DNA of 34,741 bases from Marinosulfonomonas sp. (GTDB lineage Bacteria; Pseudomonadota; Alphaproteobacteria; Rhodobacterales; Rhodobacteraceae): NCBI GenBank assembly GCA_019090885.1, contig JAHRVC010000124.1, forward strand, positions 1-34,741. Reading direction: 5' to 3'. The notes beneath the pieces are model-generated. The model ran no database searches and was not told the origin of the DNA. It saw nothing but the letters and a program-made list of their open reading frames with translations. A program made the translations under genes and the position numbers. Each line of letters begins with the position of its first letter. The first letter of the stretch is position 1. Positions 1-8,405 of this stretch are shown here, piece after piece.

Positions 1-1
1 A

Positions 2-1102
2 TTCCTGTCTGAAAACGCGAGTTTCGTGCAGATACTGGAAGACCACGACATTAAATTCATCGGCCCCACGGCTGAACATATCCGCATCATGGGCGACAAA
101 ATTTCGGCCATTGAGACGATGAAGGCGCTTGGCGTGCCTTGCGTGCCCGGATCGGGTGGCGGCGTGCCGGATGTTGCAACGGCACAAAAGATTGGCGCTG
201 AAATCGGCTATCCGGTGATCGTCAAGGCAACCGCTGGTGGTGGCGGGCGTGGCATGAAAGTGGCGATGAACGCCGGTGAAATGGAAATGGCATTCATGAC
301 CGCTGGCAGCGAGGCCAAGGCGGCCTTTGGCAACGGCGAATGTTATATTGAAAAATACCTGCAAAAACCGCGCCATATTGAAATTCAGGTTTTCGGCGAC
401 GGCAAAGGCAAAGCGGTGCATCTGGGTGAGCGCGATTGTTCACTGCAACGGCGCCACCAGAAAGTGTTTGAAGAGGCCCCCGGCCCGTCGATCGATGCTA
501 AAACCCGCGCCAAGATCGGTAAGATTTGCGCTGATGCGGTGGCCGACATCAATTACGCTGGCGCCGGCACAATCGAATTCCTGTTTGAGGATGGCGAGTT
601 CTATTTCATCGAAATGAACACCCGCCTTCAGGTCGAGCATCCGGTAACCGAAGCAATCTTTGGTGTTGATCTTGTGCGCGAACAAATCCGCGTCGCCGAA
701 GGGCTGCCAATGTCGTTCGGGCAAGATGATCTGGAAATCCATGGCCATGCAATCGAGGTGCGGATCAACGCAGAAAAGCTGCCCGATTTTGCGCCCTGCC
801 CCGGTCGTATCAGCCAATATCACGCCCCCGGCGGGCTGGGTGTGCGGATGGATTCAGCACTTTATGACGGCTATTCAATCCCACCTTATTACGACAGTTT
901 GATCGGCAAGCTGATCGTGCATGGTCGGGACCGGCAAGAAGCACTATCTCGCCTAAGCCGCGCCTTGGGCGAGCTGATTGTTGATGGCGTCGACACCACA
1001 ATTCCGCTGTTCCCCCAACTGTTGGCCGAAGAAGACATCCAGACCGGAAATTACGGCATTCACTGGCTGGAAGACTGGCTGGAACGCAATTTGACGGCCT
1101 GA
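2..1102 (+). CDS. accC: Acetyl-CoA carboxylase biotin carboxylase subunit (5' end cut by window)
   Basis: AccC carboxylates the biotin on AccB using ATP and bicarbonate, the first half-reaction of acetyl-CoA carboxylase in fatty acid synthesis (cytosol). The reading frame is open from base 2 and continues past the first possible start at 26, so the gene begins outside the window; 366 codons are present and roughly 80 N-terminal residues of the usual ~449 are missing. Visible signatures are the glycine-rich ATP-grasp loop (GGGGRGMK), the [11 protein letters not shown] segment, and the catalytic [14 protein letters not shown] stretch. The frame is intact to TGA at 1100-1102. aat follows after only 4 bases, so the two are probably co-transcribed. 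Identity is certain from the motifs; only the missing N-terminus is unknown. Confidence 0.97.
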   Translation, partial: FLSENASFVQILEDHDIKFIGPTAEHIRIMGDKISAIETMKALGVPCVPGSGGGVPDVATAQKIGAEIGYPVIVKATAGGGGRGMKVAMNAGEMEMAFMTAGSEAKAAFGNGECYIEKYLQKPRHIEIQVFGDGKGKAVHLGERDCSLQRRHQKVFEEAPGPSIDAKTRAKIGKICADAVADINYAGAGTIEFLFEDGEFYFIEMNTRLQVEHPVTEAIFGVDLVREQIRVAEGLPMSFGQDDLEIHGHAIEVRINAEKLPDFAPCPGRISQYHAPGGLGVRMDSALYDGYSIPPYYDSLIGKLIVHGRDRQEALSRLSRALGELIVDGVDTTIPLFPQLLAEEDIQTGNYGIHWLEDWLERNLTA

Positions 1103-1106
1103 CATC

Positions 1107-1748
1107 GTGGAGCGCCCACTTACACCCGACTTATTGTTACGCGCCTATGGTGCGGGAATTTTCCCGATGGCCGAAAGCCGTGATGACCCAGAGGTGCATT
1201 GGGTTGACCCCAGTATTCGGGGCGTCCTGCCGCTGGATGGCTTTCACATCTCGCGCAGCCTTGCCCGCGTGATGCAGAATGGCACACTTGAGGCCCGGTT
1301 TGACACTGATTTCGAAGGTGTTGTGCGGGGATGTGCGGACCGGGAAGAAACCTGGATCAACGACACAATTTTTGACCTTTACCGCGATCTAAACCGAATG
1401 GGGCATGCCCATTGTCAGGAAATATGGGACGGCGACGAATTGGTTGGCGGCGTTTATGGCGTGTCTCTTGGATGCGCGTTTTTCGGTGAAAGCATGTTTT
1501 CGCGCCGCACGAACGCGTCAAAAGTAGCGCTCGCCTATCTGGTGGATCGCCTGCGTCAGACCGGGTTTACCCTGTTTGACACGCAGTTCCTGACAGCCCA
1601 TCTGAAATCGCTTGGTGGCGTTGAGGTTGAGCGCAACGATTATCTGCGCGCGTTGGAAAAGGCGGTTGCGGGCAAGGCGGATATCACGGCGCTGACCACA
1701 CTACAGACGGCTCAGGGCGTGATACAGCGTAACACCCAAACGTCGTAA
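1107..1748 (+). CDS. aat: Leucyl/phenylalanyl-tRNA--protein transferase
   Basis: Aat transfers Leu or Phe from aminoacyl-tRNA to the N-terminus of proteins with N-terminal Arg or Lys, marking them for ClpAP (the N-end rule pathway). The 213-residue length is normal. Family hallmarks are the N-terminal [16 protein letters not shown] segment, the [13 protein letters not shown] block, and the FGESMFSR and [14 protein letters not shown] blocks. The start is GTG at 1107, four bases after the accC stop; no earlier start is available without running into accC. Its last 37 bases overlap the 3' end of the convergent DUF2155 gene. Co-localisation with clpP/clpX nearby is suggestive of protein turnover, but Aat works with ClpA/ClpS, which are not in the window. 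Confidence 0.96.
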   Translation: MERPLTPDLLLRAYGAGIFPMAESRDDPEVHWVDPSIRGVLPLDGFHISRSLARVMQNGTLEARFDTDFEGVVRGCADREETWINDTIFDLYRDLNRMGHAHCQEIWDGDELVGGVYGVSLGCAFFGESMFSRRTNASKVALAYLVDRLRQTGFTLFDTQFLTAHLKSLGGVEVERNDYLRALEKAVAGKADITALTTLQTAQGVIQRNTQTS

Positions 1749-2095
1749 CGCGAATGATCCAGCCCGTTCAGCGCCGGGCTAGAGGCAATCATCCAGCCCT
1801 CAAACGCTGTGTCTGCGTCACCGGCATTGCGGATCAAAAGATAGGCAAACGCATCGCCTGCCGGGTTGCCCGTTGGAAAGCGGCATTCGTTCAGGGACAC
1901 CTGAATTCGGCCAAGCTGTTTTGTTTGCCCCGGCAACAGATCAAAATCCACAACCTCGCCTGAAATTTTATCCAGTGCACGTAACATGGCGCCATTTGGT
2001 GCAATGCTGGCCTGCTGGCCCAGTGCAGGCATCCCGCTGGAAACCAAAACCCCAAAAGCCAGCGCAATTAGGGTATGGCCAAAGCGTGCCATCAT
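1712..2095 (-). CDS. DUF2155 domain-containing secreted protein
   Basis: The function is not known. The 127-residue product has an N-terminal signal peptide (hydrophobic run [12 protein letters not shown], likely cleavage after ALGQ) and a mature domain with two cysteines (NECRF and VLRC near the C-terminus), which fits the alphaproteobacterial DUF2155 family, presumably periplasmic. The first ATG overlaps the stop of the upstream mlaD-like gene by four bases (ATGA); a second ATG follows immediately, so the start could be 2095 or 2092. The 3' end runs 37 bases into the convergent aat gene. The position after NDUFA12-like and mlaD-like genes is, from memory, a common Rhodobacteraceae arrangement. 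No metal or catalytic motif is visible. Confidence 0.88.
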   Translation of the reverse strand: MMARFGHTLIALAFGVLVSSGMPALGQQASIAPNGAMLRALDKISGEVVDFDLLPGQTKQLGRIQVSLNECRFPTGNPAGDAFAYLLIRNAGDADTAFEGWMIASSPALNGLDHSRYDVWVLRCITP

Positions 2096-2544
2096 TCGTC
2101 CGAATTGCCGGTGACAAATTTCAGCATAAGCTGGATCAGGCTGACCGAGCTTTGCGTATCTTCAATTTCGGATCCCGGCTCTAGGTTAAAGGGCGAGCCA
2201 CCGGGCAGTAATTCGACAAAATTTCCGCCAAGAAGCCCCTCGGATGCCACGATGACAGCGGTATCTTCGGGCAACTCAATATCACTGGTGATGGATATAC
2301 GCGTTTGGGCACGAAAGGTTTGCGGATCCAGTTCCAGTTCGATCACCCGACCGACTTTCACCCCAGCAACGCGCACATCCGTTCCGACAGACACGCCCTC
2401 AATCGATCTGAACGACGCGGTAAATTCGTTCCCGGCAGAGGTATTTTGTGTGAAACCGCTCAGCTGCCCGGCGTAAAGCAAAAAACCCAGAGCGACGGTA
2501 AGAACCACGCCCCCGACGATGACCTCTGTTGTGTTTTCCGACAT
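2092..2544 (-). CDS. mlaD: MlaD-family (MCE domain) phospholipid transport protein
   Basis: MlaD is the periplasmic MCE-domain component of the Mla system, which moves phospholipids between the inner and outer membranes; it hexamerises and is anchored by one N-terminal helix. The product shows that anchor (IVGGVVLTVALGFLLYAG, about residues 9-26) followed by an MCE domain with the typical GVSVGTDVRVAGVKVGRV core and a GLLGGNFVELLPGG block. The chosen start is the internal ATG at 2544 (MSENTTEV), which leaves a 4-base gap to the NDUFA12-like gene; an upstream in-frame start at 2577 would overlap that gene and lacks family similarity. The stop overlaps the DUF2155 start. The ABC components MlaE and MlaF are not in the window. 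Confidence 0.9.
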   Translation of the reverse strand: MSENTTEVIVGGVVLTVALGFLLYAGQLSGFTQNTSAGNEFTASFRSIEGVSVGTDVRVAGVKVGRVIELELDPQTFRAQTRISITSDIELPEDTAVIVASEGLLGGNFVELLPGGSPFNLEPGSEIEDTQSSVSLIQLMLKFVTGNSDE

Positions 2545-2548
2545 GACG

Positions 2549-2932
2549 CTATTCCGGCTGCCAAGCTTCGTAATCACGACGTTTCAGCGGATTATCCCGT
2601 CTGATTGATCCCGCCGGGGCATAGGCCGCTGGCGTTCCGGTCTGATTTTTCTGATGCGGCTTTTCCCATGTTTTATGGGCTAATGGGGCCTTGGTTGGAG
2701 GCTCGTCAAATGTGTGATGCAGCCATCCGTGCCATTCGGGCGAAACTTTGGTAGCTTCGGCATCGCCGGAAAAAATCACCCATCTGCGCTTCTGATCGCG
2801 GGTCTCAAAAAACCGGTTGCCCTCGGCATCCTCACCAACCTGCACGCCTTTGCGCCAAGTATAAAACTGAGTGTTCAGTGTTTGGCTGCCCCACCATGTG
2901 ACTGCGCGCAAAATCGATTTTAGAATACCCAT
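2549..2932 (-). CDS. NADH:ubiquinone oxidoreductase accessory subunit, NDUFA12 family
   Basis: Homologue of the mitochondrial complex I subunit NDUFA12 (B17.2), one of the accessory subunits already present in alphaproteobacterial complex I; it acts at the membrane arm junction in assembly or stability. The 127-residue protein carries the family pattern: [18 protein letters not shown] near the N-terminus, then [20 protein letters not shown] and [10 protein letters not shown]. The chosen start is the ATG at 2932 (MGILKSIL), preceded by GGAG; a start at 2968 would add 12 residues with no family resemblance. The nuo operon itself is elsewhere, as is usual for this gene in alphaproteobacteria. 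It is the first gene of a tight set with mlaD and DUF2155. Confidence 0.93.
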   Translation of the reverse strand: MGILKSILRAVTWWGSQTLNTQFYTWRKGVQVGEDAEGNRFFETRDQKRRWVIFSGDAEATKVSPEWHGWLHHTFDEPPTKAPLAHKTWEKPHQKNQTGTPAAYAPAGSIRRDNPLKRRDYEAWQPE

Positions 2933-3055
2933 CAGGTTCTCCGTTGGCCCGGTGTTGCCTTGCGCCATGATATGGCTGATTGGCGCATGAACGTCCAGTC
3001 AAAGGCCAGCCCCGGACACGAATAAGCAAAGTTGTGCGACTATCGCCGAGGGATG

Positions 3056-4318
3056 TTAACTGGCGCTGGCTTCTTCTTTGCGGCTTTCACCGTAAATCAA
3101 CAGCGGCTCGGCGTCGGATGTCACGGCCTCGTCCTTGACGACAACTTCAACCACGTTTTCCATGCCCGGCAATTCGAACATTGTGTCGAGCAGAATGTCT
3201 TCGAGGATTGAGCGTAAACCACGCGCACCGGTTTTGCGTTCAATCGCCCGTTTCGCGATCTCAACCAATGCACCGTCGGTGAATGTCAGTTCGGTGTCTT
3301 CAAGCTCGAACAGGCGCTGGTATTGCTTGACCAGCGCGTTCTTGGGCTGGGTCAGAATGGTTACAAGAGCATCCTCATCCAAGTCCTGCAGCGTGGCGAT
3401 AACCGGCAAACGGCCAACAAATTCCGGGATCAGGCCGAATTTCAGCAGATCTTCTGGTTCCAGCTCGGTGAATACTTCGCCCACACCACGGCTGTCGTTG
3501 TCTTTTACGTCCGCGCCAAAGCCAATGCCCGACCCCTTGCCACGTTGTGCAATGATCTTTTCCAGACCGGCGAATGCGCCGCCACAGATAAACAGAATAT
3601 TCGTGGTATCAACTTGCAGGAATTCCTGCTGCGGATGTTTGCGCCCACCTTGCGGGGGAACGCTGGCAACGGTGCCTTCCATGATTTTCAACAAAGCCTG
3701 CTGCACGCCCTCGCCCGAGACATCCCGCGTAATCGACGGATTGTCAGACTTGCGGGTGATCTTATCGACTTCGTCGATATAAACGATGCCACGTTGCGCG
3801 CGTTCGACGTTATATTCGCTGGCCTGAAGCAGTTTCAGAATGATGTTTTCAACATCCTCGCCCACATAACCGGCCTCGGTCAGGGTCGTGGCATCAGCCA
3901 TCGTAAACGGAACATCCAAAATGCGCGCCAACGTCTGCGCCAGCAGGGTTTTACCGCAACCAGTTGGACCGATCAGCATGATGTTGGATTTCGCCAGCTC
4001 AATCTCGTCCGATTTACCGGCATGGTTCAGGCGCTTGTAATGGTTGTGAACAGCGACCGACAAAACCCGTTTGGCATGGCTCTGCCCGATGACATAATCG
4101 TCCAGAACCTCGCAGATTTCGCGCGGCGTCGCGACGCCTTCGGTCGACTTCAGTCCGGCGGTTTTCGTTTCCTCACGGATGATATCCATGCACAGCTCAA
4201 CACATTCATCACAGATGAATACGGTCGGCCCGGCAATTAGTTTGCGCACCTCGTGCTGGCTTTTACCACAAAACGAACAGTAAAGCGTGTTTTTGCTATC
4301 GCCGGAATTACTTGCCAT
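3056..4318 (-). CDS. clpX: ATP-dependent Clp protease ATP-binding subunit ClpX
   Basis: ClpX is the AAA+ unfoldase that recognises tagged substrates and threads them into ClpP. The 420-residue length is standard. The N-terminal zinc-binding domain has Cys14, Cys17, Cys36 and Cys39; Walker A is GPTGCGKT at 117-124; Walker B is [10 protein letters not shown]; the IGF loop that docks on ClpP is present ([12 protein letters not shown]); sensor and arginine-finger regions ([23 protein letters not shown]) are intact. It lies 146 bases downstream of clpP in the same direction, the usual order, with a 13-bp hairpin in the gap. Nothing is unusual in the protein. Confidence 0.98.
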   Translation of the reverse strand: MASNSGDSKNTLYCSFCGKSQHEVRKLIAGPTVFICDECVELCMDIIREETKTAGLKSTEGVATPREICEVLDDYVIGQSHAKRVLSVAVHNHYKRLNHAGKSDEIELAKSNIMLIGPTGCGKTLLAQTLARILDVPFTMADATTLTEAGYVGEDVENIILKLLQASEYNVERAQRGIVYIDEVDKITRKSDNPSITRDVSGEGVQQALLKIMEGTVASVPPQGGRKHPQQEFLQVDTTNILFICGGAFAGLEKIIAQRGKGSGIGFGADVKDNDSRGVGEVFTELEPEDLLKFGLIPEFVGRLPVIATLQDLDEDALVTILTQPKNALVKQYQRLFELEDTELTFTDGALVEIAKRAIERKTGARGLRSILEDILLDTMFELPGMENVVEVVVKDEAVTSDAEPLLIYGESRKEEASAS

Positions 4319-4408
4319 CTTAAATCCTTAAGGCCTGTGCCAATGTCGTTCGCACCCCGAAAGCTGCGCTGTGCCGCCCCTAGCGCAAAGTCTAGGACAG
4401 CGGTTTTT

Positions 4409-4439
4409 CCGCCGCAACGCCAAAATGGCATTGCAGCGG
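4409..4439 (-). other. Stem-loop in the clpP-clpX gap
   Basis: Read on the minus strand, 13 bases pair with 13 bases around a 5-base loop (ATTTT); two pairs are G-U wobbles, so the RNA form on the minus strand pairs completely while the plus strand form has two A-C mismatches. No U-run follows, so it is not a classical terminator. It could stabilise the clpP 3' end or attenuate readthrough into clpX. Confidence 0.5.
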
Positions 4440-4464
4440 TTCTTCACACTCAGAAGTGTCTTAA

Positions 4465-5097
4465 TCAGCCGTCTTTACCTTCGGTTTTAGCGCGATTTTC
4501 AACAATCTCGTCAATCAGGCCCCATTCTTTAGCATCTTCCGGCGACATAAAGTTATCACGTTCCAGCCCAGCCTCGACTGCTTTGATCTTTTGTCCGGTA
4601 TGTTTGACATAAATCTGGTTCAGCCGATCCTTGAGCTTTTGGGTTTCCTGCGCATGGATCATGATATCCGTTGCCTGCCCCTGATAGCCACCAGATGGCT
4701 GATGAACCATGACGCGACTGTTGGGCAGCGAATACCGCATACCTTTTGAGCCAGCGGCAAGCAAAAGCGAGCCCATAGACGCCGCCTGCCCGACAACCAA
4801 TGTGGAAATGTTCGGTTTGATGTATTGCATGGTGTCATAGATCGACAGGCCGGACGTCACGACGCCACCGGGCGAGTTGATATACATCGAGATTTCTTTT
4901 TTCGGGTTCTCAGCCTCTAGGTGCAAAAGCTGTGCAACGATCAGCGATGACATGCCGTCATGCACCGGGCCGGTCAGAAAAATGATCCGTTCCTTAAGCA
5001 GCCGGGAAAAAATATCATAGGCCCGCTCGCCCCGGCTGGTCTGCTCAACCACCATCGGAACAAGGGTATTCATATAGGTATCAATTGGGTCTGTCAT
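4465..5097 (-). CDS. clpP: ATP-dependent Clp protease proteolytic subunit ClpP
   Basis: ClpP forms the double-heptamer peptidase chamber used by ClpX and ClpA. The 210-residue product has the complete serine-protease triad: Ser107 in AASMGS, His132 in VMVHQPSGG and Asp181 in LERDNFMSP, with the same 25- and 49-residue spacing as the E. coli enzyme. The N-terminal loop region and the YINSPGG oxyanion segment are intact. Translation starts at ATG 5097; the short N-terminal extension before the [10 protein letters not shown] block resembles other alphaproteobacterial ClpPs. The upstream 138 bases hold a promoter-like pair discussed separately. Confidence 0.98.
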   Translation of the reverse strand: MTDPIDTYMNTLVPMVVEQTSRGERAYDIFSRLLKERIIFLTGPVHDGMSSLIVAQLLHLEAENPKKEISMYINSPGGVVTSGLSIYDTMQYIKPNISTLVVGQAASMGSLLLAAGSKGMRYSLPNSRVMVHQPSGGYQGQATDIMIHAQETQKLKDRLNQIYVKHTGQKIKAVEAGLERDNFMSPEDAKEWGLIDEIVENRAKTEGKDG

Positions 5098-5148
5098 GTC
5101 CGCGCCTCAAACTGTCTGGTTATGGTTATCGGGTAAATGCTTACACAA

Positions 5149-5178
5149 GTATTAGTGTTGCGCTCCAGCGGCTTCAAG
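5149..5178 (-). promoter_or_regulatory. Possible clpP promoter (CTTGAA box)
   Basis: On the minus strand a CTTGAA element (5173-5178) is followed at about 17 bases by TAATAC (5149-5154), 52 bases upstream of the clpP start. CTTGAA is the -35 core of RpoH (heat-shock) promoters in alphaproteobacteria, and clpP is a typical RpoH target, but the -10 match to either RpoH or the housekeeping factor is poor. Treat as a candidate only. Confidence 0.3.
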
Positions 5179-5235
5179 AGCGTGAAATAAATTGTATCTA
5201 TTCATCTTTGTGACATTTTCGCGCGGGAGCCGGGT

Positions 5236-6279
5236 CTAGCCTGCTGCGCTGGCTTTGTTGTAGCGAATTGACGACCACAGAGCGAAGCCGATCAAACCGG
5301 CCCCAACCAGCCCGGTGATCATTTCAGGGATGTGCCAGAGCGTTTGTGCAAACATGATCATCGACAGCGCCAATATCGAATAAAACGCCCCGTGTTCCAG
5401 ATAACGGAACTGCGCCAATGTCTTTTTCTCGACCAGCATGATCGTCATCGAGCGCACATACATCGCGCCGATCCCAAGGCCGATCGCGATCAGGAAAATA
5501 TTCTGCGTCAGTGCGAATGCCCCGATTACACCATCGAAAGAAAAGCTGGCGTCCAGAACTTCAAGATAAAGGAACGCGCCCAATCCACCAGCGCGCGCAA
5601 TTTCAGCCGTTTTTTGTTTGCTATCCAGAAGTTGCGAGATAATTTCAACACCCGTAAAGACAACCAGCCCCAACAGCGCGGCAAGCAGGAAACGTCCAAC
5701 ATCGGGCGGCGGAATTTGCGTTGAAACCGTCAAGACCACCACCAGAACCATGGTTATTTGCAGCCCACGAATGCTGGCGCACCGGCGCAGCTGTTTTTCT
5801 AGGGCGGCGATCCAGTCGACTTCTTTGCCCTCATCAATGAAATAATTCAGCGCGACCATCATCAGAAACGAACCGCCAAAAGCGGCGATCGTCAGATGCG
5901 AATCCGTCATTATTTGCGCGTATTCCATCGGATGTCCGGCCGCCAGCTTGATCGTTGCAATTGGCCCGAGGCTGGCAGCGATTGCCACGATCGCCAGCGG
6001 AAATACGATCCGCATTCCAAAGACTGCGATCAATATACCCCAAGTCAGAAAGCGGCGTTGCCAGAGCGGCGACATGGTCTTTAATTTGTTGGCATTCACA
6101 ATTGCATTGTCAAAGGACAGCGAAATTTCAAGAATTGCCAAAACTGTGCCGATCAAAAGGTAGGACATCGCGCCGCTAAGGGTGTGCGTATAGGACCAAC
6201 CGACACAAACCGCCAAAAGCAGGCCAAGTATCGTCACCACAATGGACCAGCGGAAATACTGAACAGTGGTGGCAATCAT
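5236..6279 (-). CDS. DUF475 family integral membrane protein (TerC-like)
   Basis: A 347-residue polytopic membrane protein with about nine hydrophobic segments. It carries the paired acidic motifs of the TerC/DUF475 superfamily: EISLSFDNAIVNA in the first third and EVLDASFSFDGVIGAFA in the second half, which in related proteins line a metal (Mn2+/Ca2+) path. The substrate is not established; DUF475 proteins are annotated only by similarity to tellurite-resistance TerC. A good Shine-Dalgarno (AAGGAG) precedes the ATG at 6279. The gene stands alone between clpP and an epimerase. The 5' leader has two short stem-loops (described separately). Function is inference from family; the family call itself is secure. 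Confidence 0.88.
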   Translation of the reverse strand: MIATTVQYFRWSIVVTILGLLLAVCVGWSYTHTLSGAMSYLLIGTVLAILEISLSFDNAIVNANKLKTMSPLWQRRFLTWGILIAVFGMRIVFPLAIVAIAASLGPIATIKLAAGHPMEYAQIMTDSHLTIAAFGGSFLMMVALNYFIDEGKEVDWIAALEKQLRRCASIRGLQITMVLVVVLTVSTQIPPPDVGRFLLAALLGLVVFTGVEIISQLLDSKQKTAEIARAGGLGAFLYLEVLDASFSFDGVIGAFALTQNIFLIAIGLGIGAMYVRSMTIMLVEKKTLAQFRYLEHGAFYSILALSMIMFAQTLWHIPEMITGLVGAGLIGFALWSSIRYNKASAAG

Positions 6280-6298
6280 GCTCGGCAGCTCCTTCAGG

Positions 6299-6339
6299 TC
6301 GGGACAACTGACACCCGATACCCTGCCAGAACGACAGGG
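6299..6339 (-). other. Two short stem-loops in the leader of the DUF475 gene
   Basis: On the minus strand, CCCTG (6335-6339) can pair with CAGGG (6321-6325), and immediately after it TCGGG (6314-6318) can pair with CCCGA (6299-6303), both upstream of the AAGGAG ribosome binding site. The stems are only five pairs each. No consensus of the yybP-ykoY manganese riboswitch, which often precedes TerC-type genes, was recognised. The 287 bases between this gene and the epimerase (6280-6566) hold nothing else I can name. Confidence 0.3.
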
Positions 6340-6566
6340 GCAAGATGTGCTGCTATCCAGTTGCCGGCATTGGGTTTCAACAGATATCAGAAAGTTTGAA
6401 CATCACCCTCTGGCATAAGTGAAAAAGGCAATCGCAGGTCGGCTTTTGCTATCGACGATGACACCCGCACAATTGGAAGAAATCGCGCAGACTCAGCCGA
6501 CGAAAGCAATATTCAGAATTTAGCGCGTCACCAAAAGGCCTGAAACAAGCCAACCCAACAGGCGCA

Positions 6567-7472
6567 TCACACGTCGCCCGCAATGCGTTTTTCCAAAGCA
6601 TCCACGCATTGCCGCAACCCCGAATTAAGATCAAATTTAGCTTCAAACCCAAGGCTTTGAAGCCGTGATATGTCGGCGACAAGCCGGGGCGGATCATTCG
6701 GCGCATGTTCGCGTGGAATAAGGGATACAAGCTCGGGTCGCCCCATAAGTGCAGCTGTCGTCTGAATTATATCCCTGACCTTGGTCGCATTCCCGCTTGC
6801 AATATTCACCGCCCCTTCGACATCGCTTTCAAGCGCTATCGCCAAGGCTTCTCCAACATCGGCTGAATGCAAATAGTCGCGTTCTTGTTGCCCATCCGTA
6901 CAGGGAATGGGTTTTCCGGCAGACAGCCCATATAGCAAATCCCCAAGCAAACGTCCGCGCGGCTCTAATGGGCCATAACAGAAAAATAGCCGCGCCCAGA
7001 GCAATGACATGCCATAGCCCGGTGCCGCCGTGAGCAATTGTTTTCCTGTTTCCGCCTTGGCCTGACCATAGACGGTTGCTGGTCGCAGCGGCGTCGTTTC
7101 CGTCATCACTTCATATGACCAGTCGTATTCGGCACAACTGCCAGCGCAGACTACCCGCTCACCACCCAAGTCAGAAAACTCGCGCACTATATGTGCCGTC
7201 ACCGTTGCCCAGTCATGGTTTCGTTGCGAGGCCCAGCGATCACGCGGATCATCATGCCAGGCCAAGTGCAAAAGATGCGTCGCTTTGGCGTCGCGGATTG
7301 CGGCCAGTCGTGCAGTCGGATCGAGCAAATCGACCGCGATGGTGCGGATCCTTGGATCCCCCAGTTCGCTGCGACTAAACCCAACCACTTCATGCCCGCG
7401 ATCCAGCAGGGCATTCACTGCATGACGGCCAATCAAACCGGTGGCGCCAGTGACAAGAATACGTTTGTTCAT
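6567..7472 (-). CDS. NAD-dependent epimerase/dehydratase family protein
   Basis: An extended short-chain dehydrogenase of the nucleotide-sugar epimerase/dehydratase type, 301 residues from the chosen start. The Rossmann motif GATGLIG (residues 9-15) binds NAD(P); the catalytic pair is Tyr135 and Lys139 in VYGQAKAE, with Ser/Thr just upstream. A GPLEPRGRLLGDL and an ERDYLHSADVGEA block are typical of enzymes acting on NDP-sugars in surface polysaccharide pathways, but the sugar cannot be told. ATG at 7472 is chosen because it begins directly at the Rossmann strand; a TTG at 7481 is the alternative. Its ATG overlaps the stop of a possible 52-codon ORF (TAATG). No other sugar gene is nearby. Confidence 0.85.
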   Translation of the reverse strand: MNKRILVTGATGLIGRHAVNALLDRGHEVVGFSRSELGDPRIRTIAVDLLDPTARLAAIRDAKATHLLHLAWHDDPRDRWASQRNHDWATVTAHIVREFSDLGGERVVCAGSCAEYDWSYEVMTETTPLRPATVYGQAKAETGKQLLTAAPGYGMSLLWARLFFCYGPLEPRGRLLGDLLYGLSAGKPIPCTDGQQERDYLHSADVGEALAIALESDVEGAVNIASGNATKVRDIIQTTAALMGRPELVSLIPREHAPNDPPRLVADISRLQSLGFEAKFDLNSGLRQCVDALEKRIAGDV

Positions 7473-7630
7473 TATCGGCAAATCTCAAGGGCTGGCAGCG
7501 GGCCCGCAACTAGCGGTCTGACGTCAGCCAAATGGCACGTCGCAATCATTGAATAAACTGCGTCAGGCGCTGCATCTTCAGTAAGTATCCGCCCGGCAAA
7601 ACGATTGCCGCGAAACAAAATAAGACTCAT
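7472..7630 (-). CDS. Possible small protein (52 aa) coupled to the epimerase
   Basis: An ATG at 7630, preceded by AAGGG at a suitable distance, opens a 52-codon frame that ends in TAA at 7472-7474, sharing one base with the epimerase ATG (TAATG). The peptide starts MSLILFRGNRFAGRILTEDA and ends LPALEICR; it has no obvious membrane segment and I do not recognise it. The frame stays open about 20 codons upstream of this ATG, so it could also be the tail of a decayed larger gene. Supporting features are the ribosome binding site and the stop/start overlap; against it is the lack of any known relative. Confidence 0.35.
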   Translation of the reverse strand: MSLILFRGNRFAGRILTEDAAPDAVYSMIATCHLADVRPLVAGPLPALEICR

Positions 7631-7887
7631 ACTTTTACCCTTACGCCGCCCACCGGTTTTACGGGATCATACTCATGTTATCAGACCGGAAATATCACTA
7701 TAGGACCGACGAGTTGTATCCCAGTATCGGGCCAAGTTTGAGGCGAAAAAGGCTATTTTCGTGGTTTCAGGCATGCTGACTGCGTCCACAATGGCGACAA
7801 ATCGCTTTCGGGACGCCTATTGATGCCCTGCTGCAATCGGTTTGGAGTATCGAATCACATCGTCGGATTGGCCAGCGGGTCGCCGGT
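7631..7887. other. Intergenic stretch without recognisable gene
   Basis: Between the end of the sox-linked DUF302 gene and the small ORF/epimerase there are 257 bases (415 if the small ORF is not real). No long ORF, tRNA, strong hairpin with T-run or repeat was seen on either strand. It must contain the promoter of the epimerase unit and the end of the sox transcript, but I could not identify either with confidence. Confidence 0.5.
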
Positions 7888-8325
7888 TTAGGGCGCTATG
7901 GCTTCGCGCACCAGACTATCAAGCAGCGCCTGAACATCTTGCATCGCACCATCCGGAAGATGGCGATAACCGATCTCAACCACACCATCCCGATCCGTGA
8001 CGAATACCCCATAAGGGCAGTGGGCGATGTTCAGCGGGTCAGCTTCCATCATTTTGCGTGACAAAACAGCCGAGCAAAACAGGAACACATCAGCCGCGTC
8101 ATAAATATGCACGTCGCTGCCCACATCGCCGCCCGTCCGGGCCAGCATTTCACCCACATGGCTGACGTAATCAATCACCAGGCCGCGATCCAGAATGGCA
8201 CTTTCGACCGAGAAAGTCGCATCATCAAAATCACCATCAAACGGATAGGTCGTTGTCGCGTCCTGTGCCATTGCCCCGGTGAACGCGGTAAAACCAAAGA
8301 TCATTGCCAGTGCAATGCGTCGCAT
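7888..8325 (-). CDS. DUF302 domain-containing periplasmic protein at the end of the sox cluster
   Basis: A 145-residue protein with a clear signal peptide (MRRIALAMIFGFTAFTGAMA, then QDA). The mature part fits DUF302: VESAILDRGLVIDYVSHVGEML, a FCSAVLSRKMMEADP segment, and the late CPYGVFV motif. The function of DUF302 is unknown; the exported members are often found with sulfur- or copper-related genes. The ATG at 8325 is chosen because AGGA lies six bases before it; another ATG is directly upstream (8328). It follows soxF after a GC-rich stem-loop and takes the place where soxG and soxH stand in Paracoccus pantotrophus. I infer an accessory role in periplasmic sulfur handling; two cysteines (in FCSAV and AHCPYG) are available for thiol chemistry. 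Confidence 0.85.
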   Translation of the reverse strand: MRRIALAMIFGFTAFTGAMAQDATTTYPFDGDFDDATFSVESAILDRGLVIDYVSHVGEMLARTGGDVGSDVHIYDAADVFLFCSAVLSRKMMEADPLNIAHCPYGVFVTDRDGVVEIGYRHLPDGAMQDVQALLDSLVREAIAP

Positions 8326-8369
8326 CATATATCCTTTCGCTGCCACCTTTGGATAGGCGACAGCCGCGC

Positions 8370-8398
8370 GCCGGGCCGTGACATAGATCAGGCCCGGC
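8370..8398. other. GC-rich stem-loop between soxF and the DUF302 gene
   Basis: GCCGGGCC (8370-8377) pairs perfectly with GGCCCGGC (8391-8398) around a 13-base loop. On the minus (sox) strand no U-run follows, so it would act as a processing or attenuation structure between soxF and the last gene. On the plus strand it is followed by ACA and six Ts, the layout of an intrinsic terminator for antisense transcripts. Confidence 0.55.
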
Positions 8399-8405
8399 AC
8401 ATTTT

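Noticed and set aside
440-823. Minus-strand open frame of 127 codons inside accC
   Set aside because: It lies fully antiparallel to the conserved ATP-grasp domain of AccC, has no recognisable domain and is a shadow of codon bias in a GC-rich gene.
3323-4240. Plus-strand open frame of 305 codons opposite clpX
   Set aside because: Although long, it is antisense to an undisputed clpX with all motifs and shows no protein-like composition; it results from the reverse-frame codon structure.
6280-6566. yybP-ykoY manganese riboswitch before the TerC-like gene
   Set aside because: The conserved GGGGAGUAG-type core and its paired partner were not found; only two five-pair stems are present.
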